Positions 20,759-27,325 of a DNA stretch of 39,764 nt are shown here, piece after piece. The stretch spans positions 1-39,764 of IMG/VR virus record IMGVR_UViG_3300035457_000024, one strand, 5' to 3'. Each line of letters opens with the position of its first letter. Positions within the stretch are counted from its first letter, which is position 1. The notes beneath the pieces are model-generated. The model was not told the origin of the DNA and did no database searches. It was given only the letters and a program-made list of their open reading frames with translations. The DNA comes from a virus. The position numbers and the translations under genes are program-made.

Positions 20759-21268
20759 ATGTCTGGTGCACTAACTACCAAAATACTAAAATTACTAGAA
20801 GATCCAAAAAACAGAGAAATTGTTAACGCAGGGCAAAAAATTTTTGAAGTTTATACTTCTACTGATTTTAGAGGAGAAATTAATTACATTAAATTTAATA
20901 CAGTAGGCATTTATATAACTGAGCTATTTTTAAAATACACAACAGATTTAAATAATGATGTACAGGGTTTAGCATTCGTTACTTGTTTAAACTGCATCAA
21001 GCTTTTGCCAGAATTCCAAAAAGAAAACCCCAAGAAAATTGAATCGGTTAGTATTACTTCATTAACTAGTAGTAATAACTTAATGTATGATCAAATTTTT
21101 GCTAAGATTGGTGATTCAAATTTTAGAAAATATACTCTCAGCAACTTTATAATGAAAGAGCTAAGAGATGTATATCAACCAGAAATAATCTCTGAAGCAA
21201 TATTAAAATCTGGTGCAATGACTGTTGCTGAACTTAATCAAGAATACGAAAAATTAAATATTGAATAA
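20759..21268 (+). CDS. Unknown protein after the helicase
   Basis: 169 residues, helical, beginning MSGALTTKILKLLEDPKNRE. A conserved-looking middle (NDVQGLAFVTCLNCIKLLPE) and a C-terminal helix pair (AMTVAELNQEYEKL) are visible but not recognised. It is separated from the helicase by 113 bases containing a small hairpin (ACCTT/AAGGT near 20713-20726), and it lies just before the candidate origin. A replication accessory role is possible from position only. Confidence 0.5.
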   Translation: MSGALTTKILKLLEDPKNREIVNAGQKIFEVYTSTDFRGEINYIKFNTVGIYITELFLKYTTDLNNDVQGLAFVTCLNCIKLLPEFQKENPKKIESVSITSLTSSNNLMYDQIFAKIGDSNFRKYTLSNFIMKELRDVYQPEIISEAILKSGAMTVAELNQEYEKLNIE

Positions 21269-21312
21269 ACAAATCTATTTACAAGGCTCTTTGAGAACTA
21301 CTAAATTATAAA

Positions 21313-21434
21313 TTAAAAGATAAAAAACCTCTTTTAAAAGATAAACTTAAAAGATATAAGCCTAAAAACCTTTATTTAATCATTTTAAAACTTAGTAGGT
21401 GAAAGTAGTAACTTAGTAGATAAATTTAGTAGAT
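21313..21434. repeat. Candidate replication origin with two iteron arrays
   Basis: The 298-base gap 21269-21566 contains two threefold repeats. TTAAAAGATA starts at 21313, 21334 and 21347 (steps of 21 and 13). CTTAGTAG, with TTTAGTAG as the last copy, starts at 21391, 21412 and 21426 (steps of 21 and 14). The matching 21 plus 13/14 spacing is close to whole DNA turns, as expected for protein-binding iterons. The gap is very AT-rich and lies downstream of the initiator and helicase genes. Confidence 0.55.
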
Positions 21435-21520
21435 TATTTCATTTTAACCTATATTTAATCAACAAAAAACTTACACAAGAAAGATTTATTTACATAGAAA
21501 AATACACAAAGAAGCTTAAT

Positions 21521-21549
21521 TTGACATAATGCATTTCAAAAATCTAGTT
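21521..21549 (+). promoter_or_regulatory. Possible promoter of the deaminase-like gene
   Basis: TTGACA at 21521-21526 is a perfect -35 box. With a 17-18-base spacer the -10 would be CTAGTT/TAGTTC (21544-21550), which is poor. It lies 18-46 bases before the ATG at 21567, so a weak or activated promoter is plausible. Confidence 0.35.
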
Positions 21550-21566
21550 CAACAATCAAAAGTTTT

Positions 21567-22109
21567 ATGATACTCAATTCTAACCAAATCTTACAAGCCC
21601 ACAAACAAGGTAAAATCATTTACCACAGTCCAAAAGGTTACCAAATCCAAAACTTTGCCAAAAACCAAAGTGTAGATGTGCATTTGGGAGATTGGCTTTA
21701 TTTTCCTGAAAAAGATATTTGGTTAAATTTAACAAAACTTGATTCCTTTTTAGTTCCCAAAAACATTTTCTTTCTGGCTTATACAGAAGAGTTTATCGGT
21801 ACAAGTGCAAGTAGCAATCTTCACCCGCAGTGGCATTTGCGTTCAACTCCTGCCAGACTTGGTTGGGGTCATTCAAAGGCTGGTTGGGGTGATGTTGGCT
21901 TTCATAATCGCTGGTGTATGGAGTTTTATGCTTGCACAGATATTGAAGTCAAAGCTGGAATGAAAATTGCTCAAATCAGCTTTACTGAAACTTTGCCAAG
22001 TGATTCCGATTATACTTTAGAAACAGGCAATTACCAAAAGGAAAGCTTGGAAAGTCTTTTTGAGAATTGGAAAAAGGAGGATATTTTACCTAAAACTGAT
22101 AATGTTTAA
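21567..22109 (+). CDS. dCTP deaminase/dUTPase-family protein
   Basis: 180 residues with the trimeric dUTPase/Dcd fold motifs. SVDVHLGDWLYF (35-46) matches the usual S-x-D-x-R/H-LG, HLRSTPARLGWGHS (90-103) matches the R-S-S-x-A-R motif, and AGWGDVGFHNRWCMEF (105-120) matches the D-x-G-F...E-F motif with the candidate catalytic Glu119. Such enzymes deaminate dCTP and/or hydrolyse dUTP, which raises dTTP and keeps uracil out of DNA, useful for an AT-rich phage. The substrate cannot be fixed from sequence. Confidence 0.82.
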   Translation: MILNSNQILQAHKQGKIIYHSPKGYQIQNFAKNQSVDVHLGDWLYFPEKDIWLNLTKLDSFLVPKNIFFLAYTEEFIGTSASSNLHPQWHLRSTPARLGWGHSKAGWGDVGFHNRWCMEFYACTDIEVKAGMKIAQISFTETLPSDSDYTLETGNYQKESLESLFENWKKEDILPKTDNV

Positions 22110-22123
22110 ACTAAATAAGCAAT

Positions 22124-22522
22124 ATGCCACACCTAATTTATAACCCAATAAAAAATAAATATTATCTAAATAATGAAACTTATAAATTCTGGATAGAAGA
22201 CAGAAAGATTCCAAAAAAAGAAGCGATAAATCTTTTAAAAAATTTAATTTTATCCATAAAAGAAAATAAAAGCTTCAGAGATTATTTATATAAATCTAGA
22301 AAATTTAGCAAATTTAATATTTCTATTAATTTGTTAAATAAAACTGCTATAAAATACCAAAACTTTTTGAAATCACACACATTTTATGTAAATTATAATT
22401 ATAATAATTATGATAATTGGGTGATTATACATCCAAATTATAAGTATATGCACTCAAATAGCCATATGAAGAAATTTTTTGAGATGGGTTTGGATGTGTG
22501 GAGAAAGAATCTATGGAAATAA
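22124..22522 (+). CDS. Unknown basic, Tyr/Asn-rich protein
   Basis: 132 residues beginning MPHLIYNPIKNKYYLNNETY, with several basic helices and a run of Tyr/Asn in the middle (YVNYNYNNYDNWVII). It follows the deaminase-like gene by 14 bases, so it is probably on the same mRNA. No family recognised. Confidence 0.5.
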   Translation: MPHLIYNPIKNKYYLNNETYKFWIEDRKIPKKEAINLLKNLILSIKENKSFRDYLYKSRKFSKFNISINLLNKTAIKYQNFLKSHTFYVNYNYNNYDNWVIIHPNYKYMHSNSHMKKFFEMGLDVWRKNLWK

Positions 22523-22552
22523 AATATACAAACTAATTAATATAATTAAATT

Positions 22553-22744
22553 ATGAACTTAAAAAAATCTACACATTGACAAATTATAATCTTTACTCCA
22601 AACTACAATTGGAATTATTGCTCTTTTGAATTGTCGCAAGATTGCGTGCGTTTCGAAAGAATAGAAAGAGCAAAACTAATAGTTGAAAAACGAAAAGGAA
22701 AGTGTAAATACTACTATGTAAAAGTACAAGTCTTTTACTTCTAG
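22553..22744 (+). pseudogene. Small ORF interrupted by an in-frame TGA
   Basis: The ATG at 22553 opens MNLKKSTH, then a TGA at 22577-22579. The same frame then stays open for 54 codons to TAG at 22744, with a coding-like composition (NYNWNYCSFELSQDCVRFER, later KCKYYYVKVQVFYF). If TGA were read as Trp or another residue the product would be 63 residues. TGA acts as a stop elsewhere in this genome, so this is more likely a nonsense mutation, a sequencing error or regulated readthrough than recoding. Confidence 0.45.
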
Positions 22745-22759
22745 ATTAATTAGCTCAGA

Positions 22760-22776
22760 GGGCCCCATTGGGGCCT
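22760..22776. terminator. Bidirectional terminator hairpin
   Basis: GGCCCC (22761-22766) pairs with GGGGCC (22770-22775) over ATT, with a G-U pair outside. It lies in the convergent gap between the rightward replication block and the leftward lysis cassette. It is by far the most GC-rich element nearby, and AT-rich DNA follows on both sides. Confidence 0.7.
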
Positions 22777-22804
22777 GATTTGCTATTTAAAATATTATTA
22801 AATG

Positions 22805-22933
22805 TTACTTCTCTTTTTCAACTTCCCTTTTTAAAGCTTCTTGCCAAACCAAGCTTAGAAGTGCTAAAACCTTAATTTTGGCCTTCTCTTTTTCAACTTG
22901 TGAGATTTCTTTAGATTGCGAAGTTTCAAACAT
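22805..22933 (-). CDS. 42-residue helical protein, end of the lysis cassette
   Basis: The ATG at 22933 shares its last base with the TAA of the upstream gene (TAATG junction). It opens 42 residues: MFETSQSKEISQVEKEKAKI, then VLALLSLVWQEALK and a Lys/Glu end, stop TAA at 22805. It has one amphipathic helix and no true membrane segment. Tight coupling supports coding. Unknown function. Confidence 0.5.
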   Translation of the reverse strand: MFETSQSKEISQVEKEKAKIKVLALLSLVWQEALKREVEKEK

Positions 22934-23289
22934 TATTCGATAAAAGTTACAATTATAGATATTAATAAAATAAAAGCTAAATTCGTGAGGAAAAATAGAA
23001 TTTGACTAACAATAAACATATCAGAAATTTGATAAACCCAAATCATAAACCCGAAAAAATGACCAAAAAAAAAGCTATTTTCCCAAATCTTTTTCCAGTT
23101 GTTTTTAAGCAAATTACAGCCAGTTTTTATCATTAAAAGCCAAAAATACAAAAAAACAATGAAAAGTGATTTGTTGATTGCAAGAGAAGCAACTGGGTTA
23201 GCTTCAACCAAATAACCACCAGCCAAAGACAATCCAAAAATTGTGGCTAACCAGTCTAAAATCACAACAAACAATAATTTTTTAGGCAT
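22933..23289 (-). CDS. DUF5658-like multi-pass membrane protein
   Basis: 118 residues with four likely membrane helices. The start, LDWLATIFGLSLAGGYLVEA then NPVASLAINKS, resembles the D-x-x-T-x-x-G...E-x-NP pattern of DUF5658 membrane proteins. It is the third gene after the M23 peptidase in a compact leftward cassette and overlaps the neighbour on each side by one base. It may be a holin, antiholin or membrane partner. The function of DUF5658 is unknown. Confidence 0.55.
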   Translation of the reverse strand: MPKKLLFVVILDWLATIFGLSLAGGYLVEANPVASLAINKSLFIVFLYFWLLMIKTGCNLLKNNWKKIWENSFFFGHFFGFMIWVYQISDMFIVSQILFFLTNLAFILLISIIVTFIE

Positions 23290-23585
23290 TATTTAAATAA
23301 TTTGGAGGCAATAAATGAATAAATTGACTGTACAAATAAGACTCCAACTAGGCCAGAAAGCCAGCGAATATATCCTGTTATGCTTTCGATTTTTAGAAAT
23401 CGTTCATTCATATTTTCGATTGTTTCACTCATATTTTTTTGTTCGATTTTAACCTCTGCAATAGACTTTCTTTGCTCAAGCTTTAATTCTTGAACTGTTG
23501 CAGTCAAAAATTTGATTTGCTCAAATATCTTAGCAACATTGACTTGAGTTTCAACTAAAATTTTACTTTGATCATCTTTTGTCAT
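23289..23585 (-). CDS. Coiled-coil protein with C-terminal membrane anchor
   Basis: 98 residues: a long charged helix with heptad character (about 10-70, for example IFEQIKFLTATVQELKLEQR), then one C-terminal membrane helix (SGLVGVLFVQSIYSFIAS). This is the layout of XhlA/hemolysin-type phage proteins that assist holins. It lies between two small membrane proteins and overlaps the 23572-23784 gene by 14 bases. Role in lysis is inferred. Confidence 0.6.
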   Translation of the reverse strand: MTKDDQSKILVETQVNVAKIFEQIKFLTATVQELKLEQRKSIAEVKIEQKNMSETIENMNERFLKIESITGYIRWLSGLVGVLFVQSIYSFIASKLFK

Positions 23586-23784
23586 AATTGTTTAAGAATA
23601 ATACACCGAGTAGCCAGCCAAAAATCCACATTATGAGTACAAAAGTATAGTCAATGAATGGGTCATAAACTCCAAAACTGATGACTACAAGTACAGCAAA
23701 AAAAACAAACATTTCTGGAAGTTTCTTTATAATTTGATCGACGACAATTGGATGTGTGAGAAAAGTTTCAAATATTTTTTTCAT
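23572..23784 (-). CDS. Holin-like small membrane protein
   Basis: 70 residues with two predicted membrane helices (MFVFFAVLVVISFGVY and YTFVLIMWIFGWLLGVLFL), a short cytoplasmic start and a polar basic end (NNYDKR). Size and topology fit a class II holin. It follows the membrane-anchored M23 peptidase by about 50 bases and overlaps the coiled-coil gene. Holin function is inferred from context. Confidence 0.6.
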   Translation of the reverse strand: MKKIFETFLTHPIVVDQIIKKLPEMFVFFAVLVVISFGVYDPFIDYTFVLIMWIFGWLLGVLFLNNYDKR

Positions 23785-23833
23785 AAGAATTAGTTGTTAT
23801 TAAACCTCGTCGGAATTTCCGACATACTTGATT

Positions 23834-25090
23834 TTAGCTATTGATTACATTTTTAGTAGCCTGAGAAGTTGTAGCCCCAAAACCAACCAATATTAGAGCT
23901 TGTATAATCATATCTTTGTATGCATTTAACGAGGGTACAAATTGAATTATAATTGCGGTAATTGAAACTGCACTCATTGAAAGCAAACCAGTTATCAAAC
24001 CGTTCTTTTCCCAACCGATAAAAGCTTTATTTAAGCTATAAGATTCTTTACTTCCTAAGACAATTTGACTAGCCAAAAAGTTAGTTTCTGTCTTATGATT
24101 TTGTTGTAAATTTTGGTAATTTTCTTGTAAATCTTTCAAGTTAGAATCCAAAGTTTGTTTTTCTTGGTTTAAATCGGACAAATTCTTTTGTAGTTCTTGA
24201 ATTTGTTTATCTTTGTCTTGTAATTGCTGACTATTTTCACTTACATTTTGTTTCAATTGTGGTAATTGAGTTTGAAAGTCCTGCAGTTCCTTTTTAGCAC
24301 TTTCTAGCTGGTTTTGAGTGTCTTTTAGGGCTTTTCTATAATTCATGTTGTCATCGCCTAAGTAATAGGTCAATTCATTAATTATACTATCTGCATTCTC
24401 ATTTTGATTATTAGAATAATAATTTTCCTTGTTTTCTAGTTTTGCAAGTAGTCTATCTCTTGTTTGCTGGTCAACAATTGGTTTTTGTTGACTAGAATAT
24501 AGACGGATTTTGTCTGGCAAAGTAACAGTGCGAATATATTCAGACTGACTAATTTCTTGTCGAAGTTGGTTGAATTCGTCGCGTTCAGCTTGGGACATAT
24601 CATCTTGTTGTTTAAAATATTGGATATTATCATTTTTAGTTTCGTTACTTTCGACATTAGACCAATCAAAAAATTCTTGGTTATCTTTTGTAAAAGTTTT
24701 GAGGTTAAAAGTTTTAGACCAATCAACAAATGAGCCATTGTCTTTCATTCCTAAATGTAAATGTGGCCCACCTGAAAGTCCTGCCCCTTTTGCTCCAACT
24801 GCTCCACCAGAAAGTCCAATAACTTGCCCTTTTTTGACAGCTTGACCAACTGTAGTCCTATTTTCTGAAAAGTGTAAATATCTCCAAATGTTACCAGTAT
24901 TTGATTTTAAATCAATCCAAGTAGCTCCGTTTTGGTCAAAAGTAGATACAATAATTGTCCCGTCTTCCACTGCAAAAATTTCAGTACCAATAGTGCAACC
25001 AAAATCGATTCCGTCATGAAATTTTGTAAAAGTTTGTCTAGGTCCAAAATCGCTAGTTATTGGGTAATTACTGCTGAAAGGTTTAAACAT
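23834..25090 (-). CDS. Membrane-anchored M23 (LytM) peptidase with coiled coil
   Basis: 418 residues. The N-terminal domain is an M23 endopeptidase: SDFGPRQT (13-20), FHDGIDFG with His25 and Asp29, and GGPHLHLG with the HLH zinc-ligand motif (His110, His112). A long Gln/Lys/Glu-rich coiled coil spans about 240-345. Two hydrophobic helices close the protein (GLITGLLSMSAVSITAIIIQ and DMIIQALILVGFG). It should cut peptide cross-bridges of the wall while held at the membrane by its C-terminus. No signal peptide is seen. That order, enzyme first and membrane helices last, is unusual for an endolysin. It is the first gene of the leftward lysis cassette. Confidence 0.8.
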   Translation of the reverse strand: MFKPFSSNYPITSDFGPRQTFTKFHDGIDFGCTIGTEIFAVEDGTIIVSTFDQNGATWIDLKSNTGNIWRYLHFSENRTTVGQAVKKGQVIGLSGGAVGAKGAGLSGGPHLHLGMKDNGSFVDWSKTFNLKTFTKDNQEFFDWSNVESNETKNDNIQYFKQQDDMSQAERDEFNQLRQEISQSEYIRTVTLPDKIRLYSSQQKPIVDQQTRDRLLAKLENKENYYSNNQNENADSIINELTYYLGDDNMNYRKALKDTQNQLESAKKELQDFQTQLPQLKQNVSENSQQLQDKDKQIQELQKNLSDLNQEKQTLDSNLKDLQENYQNLQQNHKTETNFLASQIVLGSKESYSLNKAFIGWEKNGLITGLLSMSAVSITAIIIQFVPSLNAYKDMIIQALILVGFGATTSQATKNVINS

Positions 25091-25119
25091 TTGACATCTA
25101 AATTGGTTTATGTTATGTA
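25091..25119 (+). promoter_or_regulatory. Rightward promoter of the accessory cassette
   Basis: TTGACA (25091-25096), a 17-base spacer, TATGTA (25114-25119). The start point would be about 25126, only a few bases before the ATG at 25129, so the mRNA may be leaderless. The -35 box directly abuts the start codon of the divergent M23 gene. Confidence 0.6.
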
Positions 25120-25128
25120 AGTTTGAAT

Positions 25129-25596
25129 ATGAATGAAAATGAACCAGATATTTTGATTGAAAGAGTCAATGAGGACAATTTTAAAGAAAACTTTTTGACT
25201 ACAGAAGAGGCTTCTAAATATATTAGTAAGTGTAAATCTACACTGAAACAATCAGATTTTTTTAAATCAGTCAAGAAAAAAGTACTAAGAAATAATAGAC
25301 TAATATCATTATATCCAAAAACAGCGTTAGATAAATATTTAGATGATAGAAAAAATAAGGTAAAGGAGTCAAAAAACACAAATAAAACTGGCTATGAGGA
25401 CAAAGACAAATTTATTGACCATTTGTTGACTCAACATAAATGGCTTAGAGAAAGAATAGAAAAGAAAGAAACTGAGGGTAATAATTACCAAATTTTAATC
25501 CTAAATTTGACTCAAAAAGTTAAAGAATTAGAAACTAGACAAATCAAAAAACCAAGTTTCTGGCAAAAAATAGCTAAAAAATGGAAAGATTTTTAA
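25129..25596 (+). CDS. Excisionase-like HTH protein with coiled coil
   Basis: 155 residues from the ATG at 25129 (MNENEPDILIERVNEDNF); a TTG at 25123 is possible but less likely. The segment LTTEEASKYISKCKSTLKQS (about 22-41), followed by a wing-like RNNRLISLYPKTALDKYLDD, is a MerR/excisionase-type winged helix. A C-terminal coiled coil and basic tail follow (about 85-155). It probably binds DNA as a regulator. It is divergent from the lysis cassette and lies immediately before the candidate small RNA gene, so it may control either. Confidence 0.65.
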   Translation: MNENEPDILIERVNEDNFKENFLTTEEASKYISKCKSTLKQSDFFKSVKKKVLRNNRLISLYPKTALDKYLDDRKNKVKESKNTNKTGYEDKDKFIDHLLTQHKWLRERIEKKETEGNNYQILILNLTQKVKELETRQIKKPSFWQKIAKKWKDF

Positions 25597-25597
25597 A

Positions 25598-25626
25598 TTG
25601 ACAAAGATTTAAATTGTTGCTATTAT
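25598..25626 (+). promoter_or_regulatory. Near-consensus promoter of the candidate small RNA
   Basis: TTGACA (25598-25603), exactly 17 bases, then TATTAT (25621-25626), starting one base after the stop codon of the HTH gene. This is the best sigma-70 promoter I found in the window. The start point should be near 25633. Confidence 0.75.
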
Positions 25627-25632
25627 TTAGTT

Positions 25633-25745
25633 GATGACACAGTTTGACTGGGTCCCTGAAATTTGATAATGAAAGCATAGCTCTCAAAAGAGATTTCTTG
25701 TAACAATATTGGCAAATTAGACTTGTAGAAATACAGGTCTTTTTT
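25633..25745 (+). ncRNA. Candidate small RNA, about 113 nt
   Basis: The stretch is bounded by the promoter at 25598-25626 and a perfect intrinsic terminator at 25720-25745, and holds no plausible open frame. Predicted structure has three parts. Stem-loop 1 pairs 25636-25643 with 25647-25654 (one A-G mismatch, loop TTG). Stem-loop 2 pairs CTCT (25681-25684) with AGAG (25689-25692), with GAAA (25671-25674) able to pair with TTTC (25694-25697) outside it. The last is the terminator stem. The unpaired region between stem-loop 2 and the terminator (about 25698-25718) could bind a target. No known RNA family is recognised. Confidence 0.65.
25720..25745 (+). terminator. Intrinsic terminator of the candidate small RNA
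   Basis: GACTTGTA (25720-25727) pairs with TACAGGTC (25732-25739) over a GAAA tetraloop, eight pairs with one G-U, followed at once by six T (25740-25745). Textbook Rho-independent form. Confidence 0.85.
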
Positions 25746-25814
25746 GTAAATAACAATATAAATTCTTATATCAAATTTAAAAATTGTATTAATATTATCT
25801 TTATAAATTGCGAA

Positions 25815-25880
25815 ATGAATGGCCAAAAAATGGGTCAATTAGAAAAAGATGACTACATACTCAGAATTGAAAAAATTTAA
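25815..25880 (+). CDS. Possible 21-residue leader peptide
   Basis: The ATG at 25815 opens MNGQKMGQLEKDDYILRIEK plus one residue, with TAA at 25878-25880 three bases before the ATG of the membrane protein gene. Its position fits a translationally coupled leader or minigene. Length alone gives little support. Confidence 0.3.
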   Translation: MNGQKMGQLEKDDYILRIEKI

Positions 25881-25883
25881 ACT

Positions 25884-26399
25884 ATGCTTTTAAGAAAAAA
25901 ACCAAAGCTTAGCTCAGAAGACAAAAGCTACATTTATGAAAAAATGTTTGATTATCAAAAAGAGCAACATGCTAGTTTGCTACAATCAATATCAGAAACT
26001 AGAAATATATGTAATCAAATCACAATTACAATTCTGATTTTTACAGGTTTTATTATTTCTATTGAAAATCAAACTATCAATACAATTTTGAGAAAACTTA
26101 TTTTTTATAGCTTATTAGCCATAATAGTTGCCATTTGGACAAAGATAAATTGGTCTATCAAAGTAACAGTTGGTTTTAATCCAGCCCAAACAAAAAATCT
26201 ATTTTCTATAAAAGAAAATGAAGATGAACCAAACAAAGAGAAGATTTTTGAACAAATTTTTAATGCGAGTGTAAGAGAATATTCAATTCTAAAACAACAA
26301 TTAGAAATTACTGAAAAGTATAAAAAATGGTTTTTAAAAGTTTCTTTAATTTTTCTAATTACAACGATTATTAACTTACTATTAACTATCAATTTTTAA
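25884..26399 (+). CDS. Three-helix membrane protein, possible exclusion factor
   Basis: 171 residues. Three hydrophobic segments: about 46-62 (ITITILIFTGFIISI), 71-87 (KLIFYSLLAIIVAIW) and 151-169 (SLIFLITTIINLLLTI). The first 45 residues and a 60-residue acidic/basic loop between helices 2 and 3 lie on the same side. The helix layout recalls SLATT-like or superinfection-exclusion membrane proteins, but I do not recognise a family. It ends the rightward accessory cassette and is convergent with the tail genes. Confidence 0.55.
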   Translation: MLLRKKPKLSSEDKSYIYEKMFDYQKEQHASLLQSISETRNICNQITITILIFTGFIISIENQTINTILRKLIFYSLLAIIVAIWTKINWSIKVTVGFNPAQTKNLFSIKENEDEPNKEKIFEQIFNASVREYSILKQQLEITEKYKKWFLKVSLIFLITTIINLLLTINF

Positions 26400-26443
26400 A
26401 TAAACTTACCTGTGAAAAGTCTAAAAACCTGGCAAATTCCCAT

Positions 26444-26461
26444 TTTGTTGACGTCAACAAA
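26444..26461. other. 18-bp perfect palindrome
   Basis: TTTGTTGACGTCAACAAA reads the same on both strands. It lies in the 125-base gap between the convergent membrane protein and last tail gene. With no loop it is a poor terminator stem but a strong candidate binding site for a dimeric protein, or a recombination or attachment core. Confidence 0.6.
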
Positions 26462-26518
26462 CTCGTAGAAAATAGCATTTTACCATTTTAATTTTGGTTC
26501 ATATAACACTTATTATAC

Positions 26519-26533
26519 GCAGTTTTAAACTGC
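26519..26533. other. Inverted repeat at the tail gene stop
   Basis: GCAGTTT and AAACTGC are separated by one base and span the stop codon of the 26525-27325 gene. It may help terminate the long leftward structural transcript, though no U-run follows directly. Confidence 0.35.
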
Positions 26534-27325
26534 TTGATTTCCTTGTATTCTAAAGTTAAGATTGACTCTAAACAAACCGCTAATGCCAGCTGGCAAAGTG
26601 TCTGTATCTAACCTTTGAAATATGTTGATGTCGTTTGTATTTGTCATACTAGAAGTATCAACAGCTATTTGATAAATTAGCTGTACACCATTATTAATAA
26701 TCTGATTTAATTGGTTGCTACTAATTCCGTCTCGGTTTGTTAAAAATATAGGGTCATTATAATTAGTATAAGTTCTAGTAATTGTATTAAACAGATTATA
26801 AGTTTGACCAAATTGGTTAAAAGTAACAGTAGAAGCGGTTCTATTAATCACCATGTTTCCAAGAAATGGATTTAGCCAAGCTTCAAAAGGCGTTTGTTTA
26901 ATACTATCATATAAGCCAAGCTTCAAATAGACTGGGAAAGTGTAATTAGTACTAAAATTGCCAACTGCGAATGAGCTATAAAATATTTGTACGAATAAAT
27001 CCATGTCAAGTCTAGTTATATTATTTATTTTTAATTGTGTTTGGCTTGGAATAGCTACTATACCATCAAAATAAGTAAAGTCAATGCCACTGCCTACAAT
27101 ACCAGTTGCGGAATCAGGAATATTGCCAGTGTAAAACTTTTGGCCACCTAAACTACTGGAAATATTACGTTCAACTTTTGGAGTTTCTGGTAGTTTTCCG
27201 TCTAATTTATTTTGCTCAACCATTTTTTTTAATGCTTCTTGTTCAGCAGGAATTATACCTCTTACTTGCATTTCAGCATCAGTTTTGGCTTCGCTTATTG
27301 GGTCAGTAGTTAGTATAACTTTCAT
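26525..27325 (-). CDS. Distal tail/baseplate protein, last of the tail block
   Basis: 266 residues. The first 50 are charged and helical. The rest is beta-rich with strands such as LDMDLFVQIFYSSFAVGNFS and YTFPVYLKLGLYD, and a final GLFRVNLNFRIQGNQ. No family recognised. It overlaps the start of the hub-like gene by four bases and ends the tail block, where phages usually encode baseplate or fibre components. Confidence 0.5.
   Translation of the reverse strand: MKVILTTDPISEAKTDAEMQVRGIIPAEQEALKKMVEQNKLDGKLPETPKVERNISSSLGGQKFYTGNIPDSATGIVGSGIDFTYFDGIVAIPSQTQLKINNITRLDMDLFVQIFYSSFAVGNFSTNYTFPVYLKLGLYDSIKQTPFEAWLNPFLGNMVINRTASTVTFNQFGQTYNLFNTITRTYTNYNDPIFLTNRDGISSNQLNQIINNGVQLIYQIAVDTSSMTNTNDINIFQRLDTDTLPAGISGLFRVNLNFRIQGNQAV

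Noticed and set aside
22576-22604. TTGACA at 22576 as a promoter for the region before the terminator
   Set aside because: No -10 box occurs at 16-18 bases. The nearby TATAAT is only four to five bases away, and the site lies inside the interrupted frame at 22553-22744.
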